Shown: positions 26,937 through 37,700 of the stretch, piece after piece
How the letters are laid out: every line of letters starts with the position of its first letter
Numbering within the stretch: position 1 is the first letter of the stretch
NCBI GenBank assembly: GCA_004293445.1
Contig: RDYP01000004.1
Coordinates: 124,001 to 188,000, forward strand
Source: Verrucomicrobiota bacterium
GTDB lineage: Bacteria; Verrucomicrobiota; Verrucomicrobiia; Verrucomicrobiales; Akkermansiaceae
DNA: 64,000 nt
Direction of reading: 5' to 3'
Program-made: the position numbers and the translations under genes
Notes under the pieces: model-generated
The model's input: only the letters and a program-made list of their open reading frames with translations
Database searches by the model: none
What the model was told of the DNA's origin: nothing

Positions 26937-28241
26937 TCAGCCGATCAGAGGCATTTTCGCGAACTCTCCGCGCAGCACCGGCTTGGACGATGTCTTCAAC
27001 CAGTCCTCGAGCACCGAAGCGTAGACACCCCGGAAATCGACGTGATGCTTGAGATCCCCGGCATCGAGATCGGTCAAACTCGGGTAGCGGCCATGCAGGC
27101 CTCCCTTGACCGACGGGCCCGCGAGAAACATGCACGATGCCCGGCCGTGATCCGTCCCGGCACTGGCATTTTCCGCAACACGACGCCCGAATTCCGAAAA
27201 AGTCATCACCGCCACCCGCTGGTCATTCCCCTGCTGCTTGAGGTCCGCAAAGAAGGACTTCAGCGCGCCATCCAACTGTCCCAGAAGACGATCATGCGAA
27301 TTGACCTGCTGGTTGTGGGTATCGAAACCACCGTGGCTGACATAATAGACCCGCGTCGGCATGCCCCCTGCGATCAGCCGCGAGACCATGTTCAAGCTCC
27401 GCGCGATCGGCGTGCCGTCGTAACTGACGCGCGTCCGATGCTTCGCCGCGAGCTCAAGGATTTTCGCTGAACTCAGCCGGGCATCCATCGCCACCCGCTC
27501 GAGGAAAGCCAGGTTGTCCTCACCCTGAATCCCGCCGATCCGCCCTCCCGCCGGCATGTCGATCGACGCGCCATCCACCGGCCCCTCGTCGTCTTCCGGC
27601 GCGTTGAGCGATGCGAAGAATTCCTCTGCCGCCGCCTTTTGCCCGCCGCCATGAATCCATCGGTAAAGCTCCGGCGAACTCAGGCAAACACCGGGATTCT
27701 TCATCGCACCGAAGGATTCCGGCTGAGTCTTGTTGAGACTGATGCCCACGGTCGGATCCGCCCCGGGACAGGCATTGTCGAAATATCGACCGAGCCATCC
27801 CGTGCTCGACCGGTTCGAGGTGTCCCCCGTTTCCCAGATCGAGGTGGAGACAAAATGGGAGCGATTGGGATTCGGATAACCGACCCCTTGCACCACTCCA
27901 AGGTTGCCGTCCTTGAACAAGCTGCCGAGGAAAGGCATCGAAGCGTTCAGTCCGACGTGATCGCCGAGGCGGATGATATCCTTCTCCTTCTTCGCCAAAC
28001 GCGGCCGGGCCTTGTGGTAGGCATCGTCGGTAAAGGGGACCACGGTGTTGATCCCATCGTTACCGCCGGCGAGCTGAAGTACGATGAGAATCGTATCATC
28101 TTTCCCGGTGGTTGGCTGGACCGCCAGATCGCGGGCACCGAGATGAAGATCGGCGAAGGTCCGCTCGACAAACATAGGAACGGTCCAAGCGGTCGAAGCA
28201 CCGAGCACGGTGGAGCGGAGGAATTCACGACGGGTTTTCAT
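26937..28241 (-). CDS. DUF1501 family exported protein
   Basis: A 434-residue protein of the sulfatase-like DUF1501 family. Start ATG 28241 gives a Tat-like signal (KTRREFLRSTVLGASTAW), implying export in folded form. Family motifs include LQLAGGNDGINTVVPF near residues 55-70, GVGYPNPNRSHF, and the C-terminal VAVMTFSEFGRRVAENASAGTDHG (in part MTFSEFGRRV). It almost always pairs with DUF1800, as here, 22 bp after it. The pair's biochemical role is not established. Confidence 0.93.
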   Translation of the reverse strand: MKTRREFLRSTVLGASTAWTVPMFVERTFADLHLGARDLAVQPTTGKDDTILIVLQLAGGNDGINTVVPFTDDAYHKARPRLAKKEKDIIRLGDHVGLNASMPFLGSLFKDGNLGVVQGVGYPNPNRSHFVSTSIWETGDTSNRSSTGWLGRYFDNACPGADPTVGISLNKTQPESFGAMKNPGVCLSSPELYRWIHGGGQKAAAEEFFASLNAPEDDEGPVDGASIDMPAGGRIGGIQGEDNLAFLERVAMDARLSSAKILELAAKHRTRVSYDGTPIARSLNMVSRLIAGGMPTRVYYVSHGGFDTHNQQVNSHDRLLGQLDGALKSFFADLKQQGNDQRVAVMTFSEFGRRVAENASAGTDHGRASCMFLAGPSVKGGLHGRYPSLTDLDAGDLKHHVDFRGVYASVLEDWLKTSSKPVLRGEFAKMPLIG

Positions 28242-28263
28242 GGCAATCGAAAGAATGAACGGT

Positions 28264-29829
28264 TCAGGCAAGCTGGTAGTGGGGCGTGCTAAGCATGAGG
28301 TGGCAGAGCTCACCTACCTCCTTGTTGGTGAATACCGCACCCTTCTTCGAACGCGCGTATCCGACAAAAGTCTCCCGCTCCTTCGCCCCCAGCGGAGCTT
28401 GGAAAAAGCGCAGGGTCAGGGAATCCACCAGCTGCAAAGGATCCTCGCGCTGGGCCCGCGGCGCGATCTTCTCAAAGTCAGGCCCCGGCCATGCGGCCAT
28501 CCCTTTCCCCACCCGCTCTCCCTTGCGAAGCTTCGGCGATTCCATCTCCATGCCTTCTTCCATCTCCATCCCCATCGACGATTCCTTGCCGGCCGCAGCG
28601 AACGCCGGAGCCTCGAGGGCACCCTTGGTGATGAAACCCGCCGCATTGTAGCGCGACAGCAGGGTGTTGGTATTGATCCACGCCTTGCCCCAATCCCAGC
28701 CGGCCACATTGGGCGGCATAAACAGAACCTGCCCCAACTGCTGCTGGGCAGCGAGGATGTAAGCTGTCGGCGGATTGGAAATCTCCAGCTCCCGCAGCAT
28801 CTGCACCAGATACTGCACAGGGCTCTTGATCTGATTCCGGATCACCTTCTCCGCGTAAAACGCCTTCGATAAAAAGATCTCCCGCAGTAGGGGCTCGATT
28901 CTGAAATCCGCGGCACGGAACGACTTTGCCAACGCATCGATGCCTTCCTTCGGCGGATTTTCCGCGACGAAATATTCCCACAACTTGGTAGGGATCAATC
29001 GCGCGGCGGCAGGCTGCTCGAACAACAGATCAATCACCGCGTCACCATCGAAACGGTCGCGCTTGCCGAAGATCGTCTTCTCCCCATCGTCCCACTGGCG
29101 CTTTTGCAGGAACACTTTCCCGGTGATCCGGTTGAGCTGGATCCCCGTGAAAGCACGGGCCGCTTCCTTGATGTCCGCTTCGCTGTAATTCCCCTCACCC
29201 AGCGTGAAGAGCTCCATCACCTCACGGGCGAAATTCTCGTTGGGCTTCCCTTTCTTCGAACTTTGACGATCCAGATAGAGCGTCATCGCAGGATCGGCCG
29301 CAACCGCTCGCAGCAGCTCTTTGAAGGAACCCGTGGCATGACGACGGAACAAATCGTTCTGCATCGCCATCAAGATCGGCTGCCGGACCTTTTGAACCGA
29401 TGTCGCAAAGTGATCGTGCCAGAAAATCGTCATCTTCTCGCGCAAAGGAGCACGGGTCTTGAGCATCCGACGGAACCACCAACTCTGGGCCTCGATCACT
29501 TGCCGCCGGTTCTCCTGCTGCTCTTCCCGTCGGAATTCGCGGCGCTTGCGGTCGGCCTCCTCGGCACTGAGCCCGCGACTGGCGACCCTGAGCTCGCGCG
29601 CCCGCTGAACCCGGGACTTCATCGCTGCCGCCACCTGCTCGGACTTCGCCCATTCGGGCATCGGAAAAGCATCGGCCGACTCGCTCGGAGCCAACATGCT
29701 CTCGACTGCACGATTCCGCCCAAGAGCATGGAAGGCCTTGATCTCTGCCGGAGCCCCCCCGAAGCCGGCTCGCCGGAGCAAATGCGCAGCTTCAAAGATG
29801 GTCCATGAGTCGGGTGCGGGAGCGAGCAT
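28264..29829 (-). CDS. DUF1800 family protein
   Basis: A 521-residue DUF1800 protein, the usual genomic partner of DUF1501. The N-terminus AAHLLRRAGFGG is the family signature. The internal block QSSKKGKPNENFAREVMELF is also characteristic, as is MPPNVAGWDWG near residue 370. No obvious signal peptide is seen. Linked immediately upstream of DUF1501, it is probably co-transcribed with it. A Met/Glu/Gly-rich stretch (MGMEMEEGMEME) near residue 425 is low-complexity. Activity is unknown. Confidence 0.93.
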   Translation of the reverse strand: MLAPAPDSWTIFEAAHLLRRAGFGGAPAEIKAFHALGRNRAVESMLAPSESADAFPMPEWAKSEQVAAAMKSRVQRARELRVASRGLSAEEADRKRREFRREEQQENRRQVIEAQSWWFRRMLKTRAPLREKMTIFWHDHFATSVQKVRQPILMAMQNDLFRRHATGSFKELLRAVAADPAMTLYLDRQSSKKGKPNENFAREVMELFTLGEGNYSEADIKEAARAFTGIQLNRITGKVFLQKRQWDDGEKTIFGKRDRFDGDAVIDLLFEQPAAARLIPTKLWEYFVAENPPKEGIDALAKSFRAADFRIEPLLREIFLSKAFYAEKVIRNQIKSPVQYLVQMLRELEISNPPTAYILAAQQQLGQVLFMPPNVAGWDWGKAWINTNTLLSRYNAAGFITKGALEAPAFAAAGKESSMGMEMEEGMEMESPKLRKGERVGKGMAAWPGPDFEKIAPRAQREDPLQLVDSLTLRFFQAPLGAKERETFVGYARSKKGAVFTNKEVGELCHLMLSTPHYQLA

Positions 29830-29956
29830 GACGAACAGCGAGAAGGGTTACCTCCCCATCAACCCGCCAAAACCATCGCGGTTGCGCGACAATCGACAGA
29901 GCACCACCGAGCCCCGCCACCGCACACGATCACAAGGCGAGCGAGGGCAAAGCCAC

Positions 29957-32900
29957 TCACTTCCCGAGCAGATAGGCAAGCAGATCCTTCAACTCGTCGG
30001 GATTCAGGCGATTGATCAGCCCCGGCGGCATAGGAGAGACCGGCGACTGGCGCTTCTCCTTGATCGATCCCCGCTCGATTTCAACGGTCTGACTGAAGTC
30101 GAAAGCACTCGTCGCCACAATCCAGTGCTCGTCCTTTTCATCAATCAATTTGCCGGTCACCTGGCTGCCATCGGTGCGAGTGATCAAATCAAACGCATAC
30201 TGGTCGGACACCACCTTGCTCGGCTCCAAAATCGCCTCCGCAATGTCACGCGCGGTGAACCGTCCACCCAGCGCCGTGAGATCCGGACCCGCGGCTCCGC
30301 CCTCGCTGCCAAAGCGATGACACGCGGCACAAAGACTGGCCTGATACATCCGCTTGCCGTTCTCAAGATCCCGCCCGCCCAAGCCACTCTCGGCAAGCGT
30401 CACCACCTCGTCGATCGTCCACTCACGACCCGGCCCCTTCGGTTGCGGGATGTTGGCGAAAGGATTAGCAACGGCACCCGCATCGAGCTTGCCAATCCAC
30501 TCCCGCTCTTCGGCCGTCGCCGTCGCCAGCGTCTCCCGCTTCAGATCCTCGATGAACCCGCCATAGCTCGCTCCCCCGCTCTTTCCCGCGAGCCTGCCGA
30601 ACCATGCGAAGAAACGTTCGCGCTCGTCCCGACTCCACGGTCCCTTCACCATCCTCAGGCAGTAAATGTAGTGAATGATCTGAGCGGGAGGAAGATTCGC
30701 AATCATCGCCTCCACCGTCTTGCCATACTGCGCGTTGCGCTTGGCCAGCGCCAACCAATCAGGAACCGGAGTCGGCCCGGCGGAATCCATCAACGCCAGG
30801 GTCCGCCCCACCACCCCAGGAGCCTGCAAATAGGCAAGCAAACGGCAGAGCTCGCGGTCGACCGCCGGCTGGCCGGAAGGGTAAGCAGCATCGATTTTCG
30901 ACAGCACAGCGGCGCGCGCTCCCGGAGTCGGCCCGCCGTGACGAATGAAGAGCAAGCCATAAGCCCGCAGCGCATTGATCCGCTGAGGCTCCGACAGCTT
31001 GGCAAAGTCCAGCTTGCCGAGCGCTCCGAGCACGGCATCCGCATCGGAAGCCCCGTCGTAGCGGCCCACCTTCCATGCCTTGCCCGAGCCATCGTGCGGC
31101 CCGGCATCGGCCGGCAATCCTTCCGCCAGCCCACCCGCACGGGCCAGCGCCAGCGCGCCACCGATGATCCGCCACGGATCGCTCTCGTCCGCCAGCTTCG
31201 AGCGGATTTCAGCCACGGGACCCGCTTCCAAAGCAACCCGGCCCTGATAACGAAGCATGCGGTCGTCCGATCCCAAATTCTCCCACGCCTTGGCACGATC
31301 GCCCAATTCCAACTCCTTGTTCGCAAAGGCCACCGGCGCGACCGATTCACTCCCGCGGTAGGTCACCCGCCAAAGCGCGGAATCCGTGCGACGCCCGCCA
31401 GTGAGGAAATACATCGCCCCATCGCGCCCCATCGCCGCATCCGTCAAAGGCAGCCCGCTCCCCGCGACAAACTCTTCCCGCCGCGCTTTGTAACCCGCTC
31501 CATCAGGGCTGAGGTGAATCGCATGAATGGTCGCATAGGTCCAATCGAAGGCGTAGATCGCACGCTGGTAACGCTCGGGAAATTTCGCGCCCTTGCCCGA
31601 CAGCACACCGGTCGGCGACCCCGGACCGATGTCCAACTGCGAAGGCATGCTGTCTTCATAATACTCCGGCCATTTGCCCGTCCCGTTGCGCCATCCGAAC
31701 TCCGAACCCGGCACGACATGGCAAATCCGCGTCGGCCGATACCATGGCATGCCCAAGTCCCACTCCATGTCGGAGTCGTAGGTGAAAAGATCCCCCTCGG
31801 GATTGAAGGCGACATCATACTGGTTTCGATACCCCACCGAAAAGAGCTGCCAATGAGATCCGTCGGGACGGAAGCGAACGATGAATCCACCCGGAGCCAT
31901 CCGCTCGCGAGCATGGCCGCGGGCATCCGGACGACGCGGCAGAAGCTGATCTTCCATGAAACGGGTCGAGACCAGCGAGGAGTCAAACTCCGGGCAGTCC
32001 GTGTGATTACCCGCAGCGAAATAAATCCACTTCCCGTCGGGCGAAGCCACCAAGGCATGTGGCCCGTGCTCCCCACTGCCATGGAAAGCCTTCATCAATT
32101 CCGCCTTGTCCGGATCGCCGTCGCCATTGCTGTCCGTCACTCGCCAGACTCCCCTCTCGGAAGGACCCTCGTTGACCGTAACATAGAGCGATCCCTCGTG
32201 CCACAGAAGCCCATGAGCTCCACGCAAAGGAATGTCCATGGGCTCGATCGCCGTCAGTTCTTCTCCCGCCGCAGCTGGGGTGACGCGATAAAGCTGGCCA
32301 TACTGATCCGCACAAATCAGCCGCCCTTTGGCGTCGACGGTCATCGCCACCCAGGACCCCTGGGGCTTGGGAACCTGGTAAAGTCGTTCGAGCCGGAAAC
32401 CCGGAGCCACTTGGTAGCGATCGGTCATATCCACCGCAGAAGCCGGACCCTGACCTTCAGGTGACAAGACAGGCCCCCAAGGCGCATCTCCCATCTTGGC
32501 AACCACCGTCACCTTCGGCCAGGCCGATACAGACAGCGCCGGGTCCTGCCAGTTCTCGGGAACTTCGGAAGCGCAGTGCCAGTTTCCGTCCGACATCACG
32601 TAAAATTTCCGCCCATCCTTCAGCGTCGCGCGAAAACGCAGCACCATCCCCGCACTCGATCCATCGTTCCGACCCTCGACCGCCAGGACGTTGCGGCCAC
32701 CCTGCTTGATCTTCCCGGTCACATCGTAGCCCCGAGGATTCGCCCAGTCGGCACTGAAACCGAGATCCTGCCCGTTGATCCAAACCCGGCTCCAATTGTC
32801 GCAGGCCACCGTAAGCGTTGCTCCCGCAACCTCTGCCGGCAGTTCGAACTCCCGCCGGAAAAACACTCTTTCATTCGACCCTGCTTGCGCAGTCCTCCAA

Positions 32901-32986
32901 ATCCATTGCGCAGCTGGCTCATCGGCAGTCAGCAGCGAGGGGAGCACGATGAATGCGGCACAGATTGCCGATAGAGAAAGTCGCAT
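29957..32986 (-). CDS. PVC-type dehydrogenase with C-terminal cytochrome c domain
   Basis: A 1009-residue exported protein: signal peptide (MRLSLSAICAAFIVLPSLLTA), a beta-sandwich N-terminal domain (30-155, with VRVFFRREFELP-like and SRVWINGQDLG features), a beta-propeller dehydrogenase domain (about 205-560, including DQYGQLYRV and GPHALVASPDGKW), a helical repeat region, and a C-terminal haem domain with LCAACHRFG (CxxCH near residue 887) followed by MPPGLINRLNPDELKDLLAYL supplying the axial Met. Such proteins are abundant in Planctomycetota/Verrucomicrobiota and thought to oxidise sugars. Start ATG 32986 is chosen for the signal peptide. Confidence 0.92.
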   Translation of the reverse strand: MRLSLSAICAAFIVLPSLLTADEPAAQWIWRTAQAGSNERVFFRREFELPAEVAGATLTVACDNWSRVWINGQDLGFSADWANPRGYDVTGKIKQGGRNVLAVEGRNDGSSAGMVLRFRATLKDGRKFYVMSDGNWHCASEVPENWQDPALSVSAWPKVTVVAKMGDAPWGPVLSPEGQGPASAVDMTDRYQVAPGFRLERLYQVPKPQGSWVAMTVDAKGRLICADQYGQLYRVTPAAAGEELTAIEPMDIPLRGAHGLLWHEGSLYVTVNEGPSERGVWRVTDSNGDGDPDKAELMKAFHGSGEHGPHALVASPDGKWIYFAAGNHTDCPEFDSSLVSTRFMEDQLLPRRPDARGHARERMAPGGFIVRFRPDGSHWQLFSVGYRNQYDVAFNPEGDLFTYDSDMEWDLGMPWYRPTRICHVVPGSEFGWRNGTGKWPEYYEDSMPSQLDIGPGSPTGVLSGKGAKFPERYQRAIYAFDWTYATIHAIHLSPDGAGYKARREEFVAGSGLPLTDAAMGRDGAMYFLTGGRRTDSALWRVTYRGSESVAPVAFANKELELGDRAKAWENLGSDDRMLRYQGRVALEAGPVAEIRSKLADESDPWRIIGGALALARAGGLAEGLPADAGPHDGSGKAWKVGRYDGASDADAVLGALGKLDFAKLSEPQRINALRAYGLLFIRHGGPTPGARAAVLSKIDAAYPSGQPAVDRELCRLLAYLQAPGVVGRTLALMDSAGPTPVPDWLALAKRNAQYGKTVEAMIANLPPAQIIHYIYCLRMVKGPWSRDERERFFAWFGRLAGKSGGASYGGFIEDLKRETLATATAEEREWIGKLDAGAVANPFANIPQPKGPGREWTIDEVVTLAESGLGGRDLENGKRMYQASLCAACHRFGSEGGAAGPDLTALGGRFTARDIAEAILEPSKVVSDQYAFDLITRTDGSQVTGKLIDEKDEHWIVATSAFDFSQTVEIERGSIKEKRQSPVSPMPPGLINRLNPDELKDLLAYLLGK

Positions 32987-33025
32987 GGCGGGGCCACTAC
33001 GCCGTTGCATCCCTCATTTTTTCAA

Positions 33026-33051
33026 CGCTTTTCAGAATTCTACGAAAAGCG
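33026..33051. promoter_or_regulatory. Inverted repeat upstream of the cytochrome-tailed dehydrogenase
   Basis: Perfect 8-bp arms cgcttttc and gaaaagcg flank a 10-base spacer that itself contains the palindrome agaattct. The element lies about 40 bp before the dehydrogenase start in an AT-rich gap, a sensible place for an operator or a 5'-leader hairpin. Confidence 0.5.
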
Positions 33052-33210
33052 AGCTTGCCACTTTCGAGAAAAATTTTAGGGTCTTCTCCCGCCCACCCCC
33101 CGTCCGAGATCGATACCCGGCGATCTCCGACCGACCCCCAAAAATCCAACCCCCGCGCCCCGCGCCCGATCCACCCCAGGTCGGTCGTACCCAAAAGGCC
33201 GAAAAACCCC

Positions 33211-33669
33211 ATGAAACCGCTCTTCGAAAGCGATCCACGCATCGACGTGTCATTCCTCTTCGGCAAGTTCCCGGACCTTGCTCTCCTCGAACGTCAGGGT
33301 TTTCACCTCGACGCCATCGGCAATGAGCTGGTCCGTCGCAGACAGGGGAAGCAGGCACGCCAAAAGCGCGAGCCAGAGGTCAGCGATCCGAAGTCCTCGA
33401 CGGAACTTCTGGATTGGTCACGCATCAAGGCCGCCCTCCATCAAATCATCTGCACCAGCAGTCAGGACTTCGAGGAAATCCGCGGCCGACTGCGGAACCA
33501 CGCCGGTGCCACGACGCCCCACCTGCTGGCCACCCTCAGCCTGTGGCTGGCGGGATTCCTCGGCATGTCCATCGCCACCGCGAGCCCGCTGGTCGCCACC
33601 GTTTTGCTAGGCATCGCCCGCGGCGGAGTCGACGGCTGGTACCAGATCGAAGAACCCGTAGAAGCCTGA
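33211..33669 (+). CDS. Hypothetical protein with C-terminal membrane helices
   Basis: A 152-residue protein from ATG 33211; the frame extends to 32953 but overlaps the divergent dehydrogenase's leader. The first 70 residues are charged (FESDPRIDVSFLFGKFPDLALLERQG, shown in part), with a basic patch RRRQGKQARQKRE. The last 50 residues are hydrophobic (LLATLSLWLAGFLGMS, ATVLLGIARG) and would form one or two membrane helices. No family is recognised. Confidence 0.5.
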   Translation: MKPLFESDPRIDVSFLFGKFPDLALLERQGFHLDAIGNELVRRRQGKQARQKREPEVSDPKSSTELLDWSRIKAALHQIICTSSQDFEEIRGRLRNHAGATTPHLLATLSLWLAGFLGMSIATASPLVATVLLGIARGGVDGWYQIEEPVEA

Positions 33670-33679
33670 TCCAGCTGGC

Positions 33680-34216
33680 TCAGAGCGGCCGCTCGATCAA
33701 ACGGAAACGCGCGTCGAAACGTCCGTCGCTGTATCTACGGCAACAGTCGTAGCACGCCACCATCCGCTCGATCCGCTTCACCCGCCGGATCGTCGTCTCG
33801 CACTGCGGACAGACATATGCGAACTTCCGCCGCATCCTCCTCCGTTTGAACGGCAGGCTGTGAAAGGGCTGCTCGTTGGGAATCCCGAGCTCGGCACAGG
33901 CGGCGCGCCACTCAACGCCGTGGACCTCGATCCGACGCCGCCCCGCCCGCTCGTGCGCTACCAGATGCGCCAATTCATGCCGCAAGGTCCGCCACAGCTC
34001 CTCCGGCGGCTGATCTTTGAGCTTCGGATTCAGCTCGATCAAACGGTCCGGCCACCAGGCACGACCCGCCGTCGTCTGCATTCGGGAATTCCACGACACC
34101 CGCACGCGCCGCGCCAGTTCGGGTAAACCCAAATGCCCGGCAGTCTCGCGACACCACTCGCTCAAGCCGCCATCCAGCCCGAGCACGTTCGAACGCGCCG
34201 ACGACGAGGAAGCCAT
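33680..34216 (-). CDS. SprT-like zinc metalloprotease-domain protein
   Basis: About 178 residues. The zinc-binding HExxH is in LRHELAHLVAHE, with a third candidate ligand in VHGVEW. The C-terminal third has a zinc ribbon (VCPQC and CYDC). This layout matches SprT-like/Spartan-type proteins. ATG 34216 is preferred because a strong aaggggg Shine-Dalgarno precedes it; the frame extends to 34336. It is read after the DUF167 gene on the same strand. Protein-DNA crosslink repair is known for eukaryotic relatives, not shown for this form. Confidence 0.82.
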   Translation of the reverse strand: MASSSSARSNVLGLDGGLSEWCRETAGHLGLPELARRVRVSWNSRMQTTAGRAWWPDRLIELNPKLKDQPPEELWRTLRHELAHLVAHERAGRRRIEVHGVEWRAACAELGIPNEQPFHSLPFKRRRMRRKFAYVCPQCETTIRRVKRIERMVACYDCCRRYSDGRFDARFRLIERPL

Positions 34217-34339
34217 CCGGCCCCCCTTTCCCCAGGAGATCTTCAGCTGCTGGAACGTCCACGCCATCCAAGGTCTGCCTAGCAAGCACCTCATCGACTG
34301 GCAATGCAGCATCGACGATTCCATCGGAAATTCCAATCG

Positions 34340-34585
34340 TCACCCGTCACCTTCCAGCACGACGAAGGTCTTCAGCCGCGAACCATCCCCTTTTTCCAGC
34401 GACACCCGCGACTTCGGCACACCCAAATGCGCGGCCAAAACATCCCGAAGCACCAAGTTGGCCTTACCCTCTACCGGAGGCGCGGCAACCCGGACTCGCA
34501 AGACCCGACCCGCCCGCGGATCTTCTTCCCAGCCCACGACCTTGCTGATTTTGGCATTCGGCACCGCTAGGACCCGGATCCGCAT
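34340..34585 (-). CDS. DUF167/UPF0235 (YggU-like) protein
   Basis: An 81-residue protein that matches the small DUF167 fold in length and pattern: KISKVVGW near 12-19, LRVRVAAPPVEGKANLVL (about 29-46), and VPKSRVSLEKGDGSRLKTF. Function of this family is unknown. The coding sequence begins at ATG 34585 and precedes the SprT-like gene on the same strand. Confidence 0.88.
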   Translation of the reverse strand: MRIRVLAVPNAKISKVVGWEEDPRAGRVLRVRVAAPPVEGKANLVLRDVLAAHLGVPKSRVSLEKGDGSRLKTFVVLEGDG

Positions 34586-34779
34586 GCACGATGCTCCACC
34601 TCCGGGAATGCCCGCTCAAGTAAGGAAATCGCCGTGGTGAAATCATACCAGTTTTGGACGCGATTCCCCAAGCAACTCCGGTCATTTCGCGCATACATTG
34701 TAAAAGTTCGCGACACGATTACCTCTCGCAATCAAACTGCGGCAGTACTCGATCTCTCAGGCCGTTCACCCAGCTCCCG

Positions 34780-37700
34780 ATGAAATCTTTCCCCTATCCC
34801 TCAGCCTTCAAGGGCCGCTGGCAGGACTTCAGGCGGCAGGAAGGCTTCGCTCTCGTCATTTCGCTCTCCCTGATGGTCCTCCTGACCGTCATCGCCATCG
34901 GCCTGCTGACCCTTTCCACCGTCTCCCTCCGCAGTTCCAGCCAAGGCGAAGCCGCGGCCGTCGCCCGCAACCACGCCCGTCTCGCACTGATGATCGCCCT
35001 CGGCGAAATCCAGGCGGAACTCGGCCCCGACCGCAGAATCTCCGCCCCCGCCGCCGCGGTCATCGCCAGCCCCAAACAAGCCCACCTCACCGGCACTTGG
35101 GATTCTTGGCGCTGGGATCCCACCGGCAGCACCCCACCCGAATACAGCGGCAAACGCTCCAAATTCCGCTCCTGGCTCGTTTCCTCCAACGACGCCGCCA
35201 GCCTCGCGAAGCCTGATTTCCCCTCCGTCGATCCCAGCGGGACGAGCGCCCATCTGGTCGCCGACCTTCCCCAGCAAAGCGGCTCCACCGCCGTCAAAGC
35301 CGAAAAAATCCCCACCGACAACGGATCCAAACTCCCGGGCAAATTCGCTTGGGCCGTCTTCGACGAAAGCACCAAAGCCTCGATCGATCTCAGTCCTTCC
35401 CCCACAGCACCCGGCCCCGGGACGGAAATGGCCAGCCGCTTCGCCCCCGATCGCTTCCGCCCCGATGTCGTCGACCCCGCTCTCGCCAGCCTCAAAAGCC
35501 CCGAAAAACTGTTCACCCTCGACACCGCCATCATCCCCGCCGGGGCCCAAAATGCCCCCGCCTTCCGCAAGCGTTTCCACGACTTCACCACCGGCTCGCT
35601 CGGCCTGCTGACCGACGCGGTGAACGGTGGCTTCAAAACCGACCTCACCCAGCTCTTCGAGGCAACCAGCTTTCCAAGCAACGCCTTCAGCGCACAAACA
35701 CTCTACGGCTCCACCACCGCCGGCGCCCCACGCTGGAACTACCTCTACGACCACTACCGGAAATACAAATCCATCACCAAAGCGCCGACAGGTACCCCGA
35801 CCTACCAAGCCACCAACACCGACCTCGCCGTCACCAGCAGCGGCAACAACCTCTCGCCTTCCACCGAACGACTGATCCCCGCCATCGCCAAACTGCAGAT
35901 CCTCTTCTCGGTCGTTTCCCACCACGCCCACTTCCCCGACCGGATGCAATTCCTCAACGCCAACGGTGTCCCCAAAGGCAACGAACAGCACGCTGTCCCC
36001 CACATCGTCTACGAGCCCGTCATCACCCTGATCAACCCCTACGACGTCGCCCTCGATCTCAAAAAACTGCGCATCCGCGTCTGGGACCCACCGGTTGGCT
36101 TCCGCTTCGCCAAAATCGACAAACAGAAGAACGTCACCGCATGGGTCCGCAGCGAAATGGCCAACCAATTCCAAGGCCTCGCCCGCTTCAATTACACCGA
36201 CGAAGGCAACCCGAACGCCCGCAAGTCCTTCACGCTGGTCCTCAGCGATGGCAGCAGCCAGGCCGCCGGCAACTCCATGAAGCTGAACCCCGGCGAGGTG
36301 AAAGTCTTCTCCGCCCGAGTGGAAAAGGACTGGTCCTGGGCCTTCGAAAACCAAATCTACTACGAACCCCGCTCCTTCTTCGACTGGGGCGTCGGTCGGG
36401 ACTTCGGCAATCAGGACAGACGCACTTCGAATGCCTACGGTGTCGAAGCCGTACCCGGCTGGGACACCCGCGCGGGGCTTCAGACCGATCACCTCAGCTA
36501 CACCGGCAACCGCCCGCAAAACACGAAGTACGATTTCGAAGTCCAACACAACTCCGCCCGCGGTTTCGTCTCGATCCGCATGACCGATGACTTCCTCGTC
36601 GAGGCCCGCGCCGAACGCACCACCGGATCCAGCACCACGATCCCCGATTTCCAAGTCGACCTCCTCGCCGCCAAAAACGTCGACCCCACCCAGGACCTCC
36701 TCCGCAGCTACAAGTTCCGTTTCTCCAACCTCTCCTCCGAAATCAGCGAAAACCCCGCCAAACCCGTCATCGCACGCACCTACAACATCGCCCAAACCCT
36801 CCAAAAACCCAACGACAAGACCCGCGGTCTCAAGAAACCTTTCGCGGTGCTGGAAATGGCCGCCCGCACCACCCGGGACCCCATCGACGACAGCAAGGCA
36901 TGGCTCTATAACAATCCCATCGTCGAGGGAGCCGAGCAGAATTCCTCCTCCGTCGGTGCCGCGAACCAGAGCTACGACGTCCGCCTGCTCGAGCTCACCA
37001 GCTACACCAGCTTCCCCGGCGTCGAAATCGACCCTGCCACCAACCGCGGCTACTTCGGTGCCAGCCGCACGTCGACGGAGGGCTCCAGCCACGTCCCCAT
37101 GTTCCGCGTCCCCACCGCCCCAGCCACTTCTCTCGGCGACCTGATTCCTTCAAACCTCGTCGCCGGCAGCCGCCTTCCACGCGTCGTCCACCCCTTCGGA
37201 AATTCCCGTGCCCATCCCCTGCTCCCCGCGAACGCCGTCACCCGCAGCCTCGCCGGAGTCTCCGCGCTCGACCACTCCTACCACCTCAACGACAGCCTCT
37301 GGGACCGTTACTACCTCTCTTCCATCACCAGCTACGGCGGCGGCGTCACCACCGAAACCCGCAGCCGCCGCGAAGTCCTCACCGGCCTGCTCGATGGCAG
37401 CCGCCCGGCCCTGAACCCGCGCCTTGCCGCACTCTCGAACCAGCTCAATAGCAGCCGAATCGCCGAAGAACTCGACTCCCTGAGCGACCTCGACCGCGCC
37501 AAGCAGATCGGCGCCCGAATCGGAATCCGCGGCCCCTTCAATCTCAACTCGACTTCCCTCGATGCCTGGCGCGCCGTTCTTTCCTCGCTCCGCGACCGCG
37601 AGGTCACCGCATGGCAAAACCGAGTTACCCCCAACGCCGGAACCACCCCCTTCGTCCGCACCGGCTTCCCCCTCGCCGCACCCAGCGACGGCGGAGCCAA

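Noticed and set aside
29696-32464. 922-codon plus-strand ORF
   Set aside because: It lies antisense to the dehydrogenase, DUF1800 and neighbours, which have clear motifs and signal peptides. Long antisense ORFs are expected at this GC content.
34801-37092. 763-codon minus-strand ORF
   Set aside because: Antisense to the Verru_Chthon A-like gene; composition is Gly/Glu/Val-rich as expected for a GC-rich shadow.
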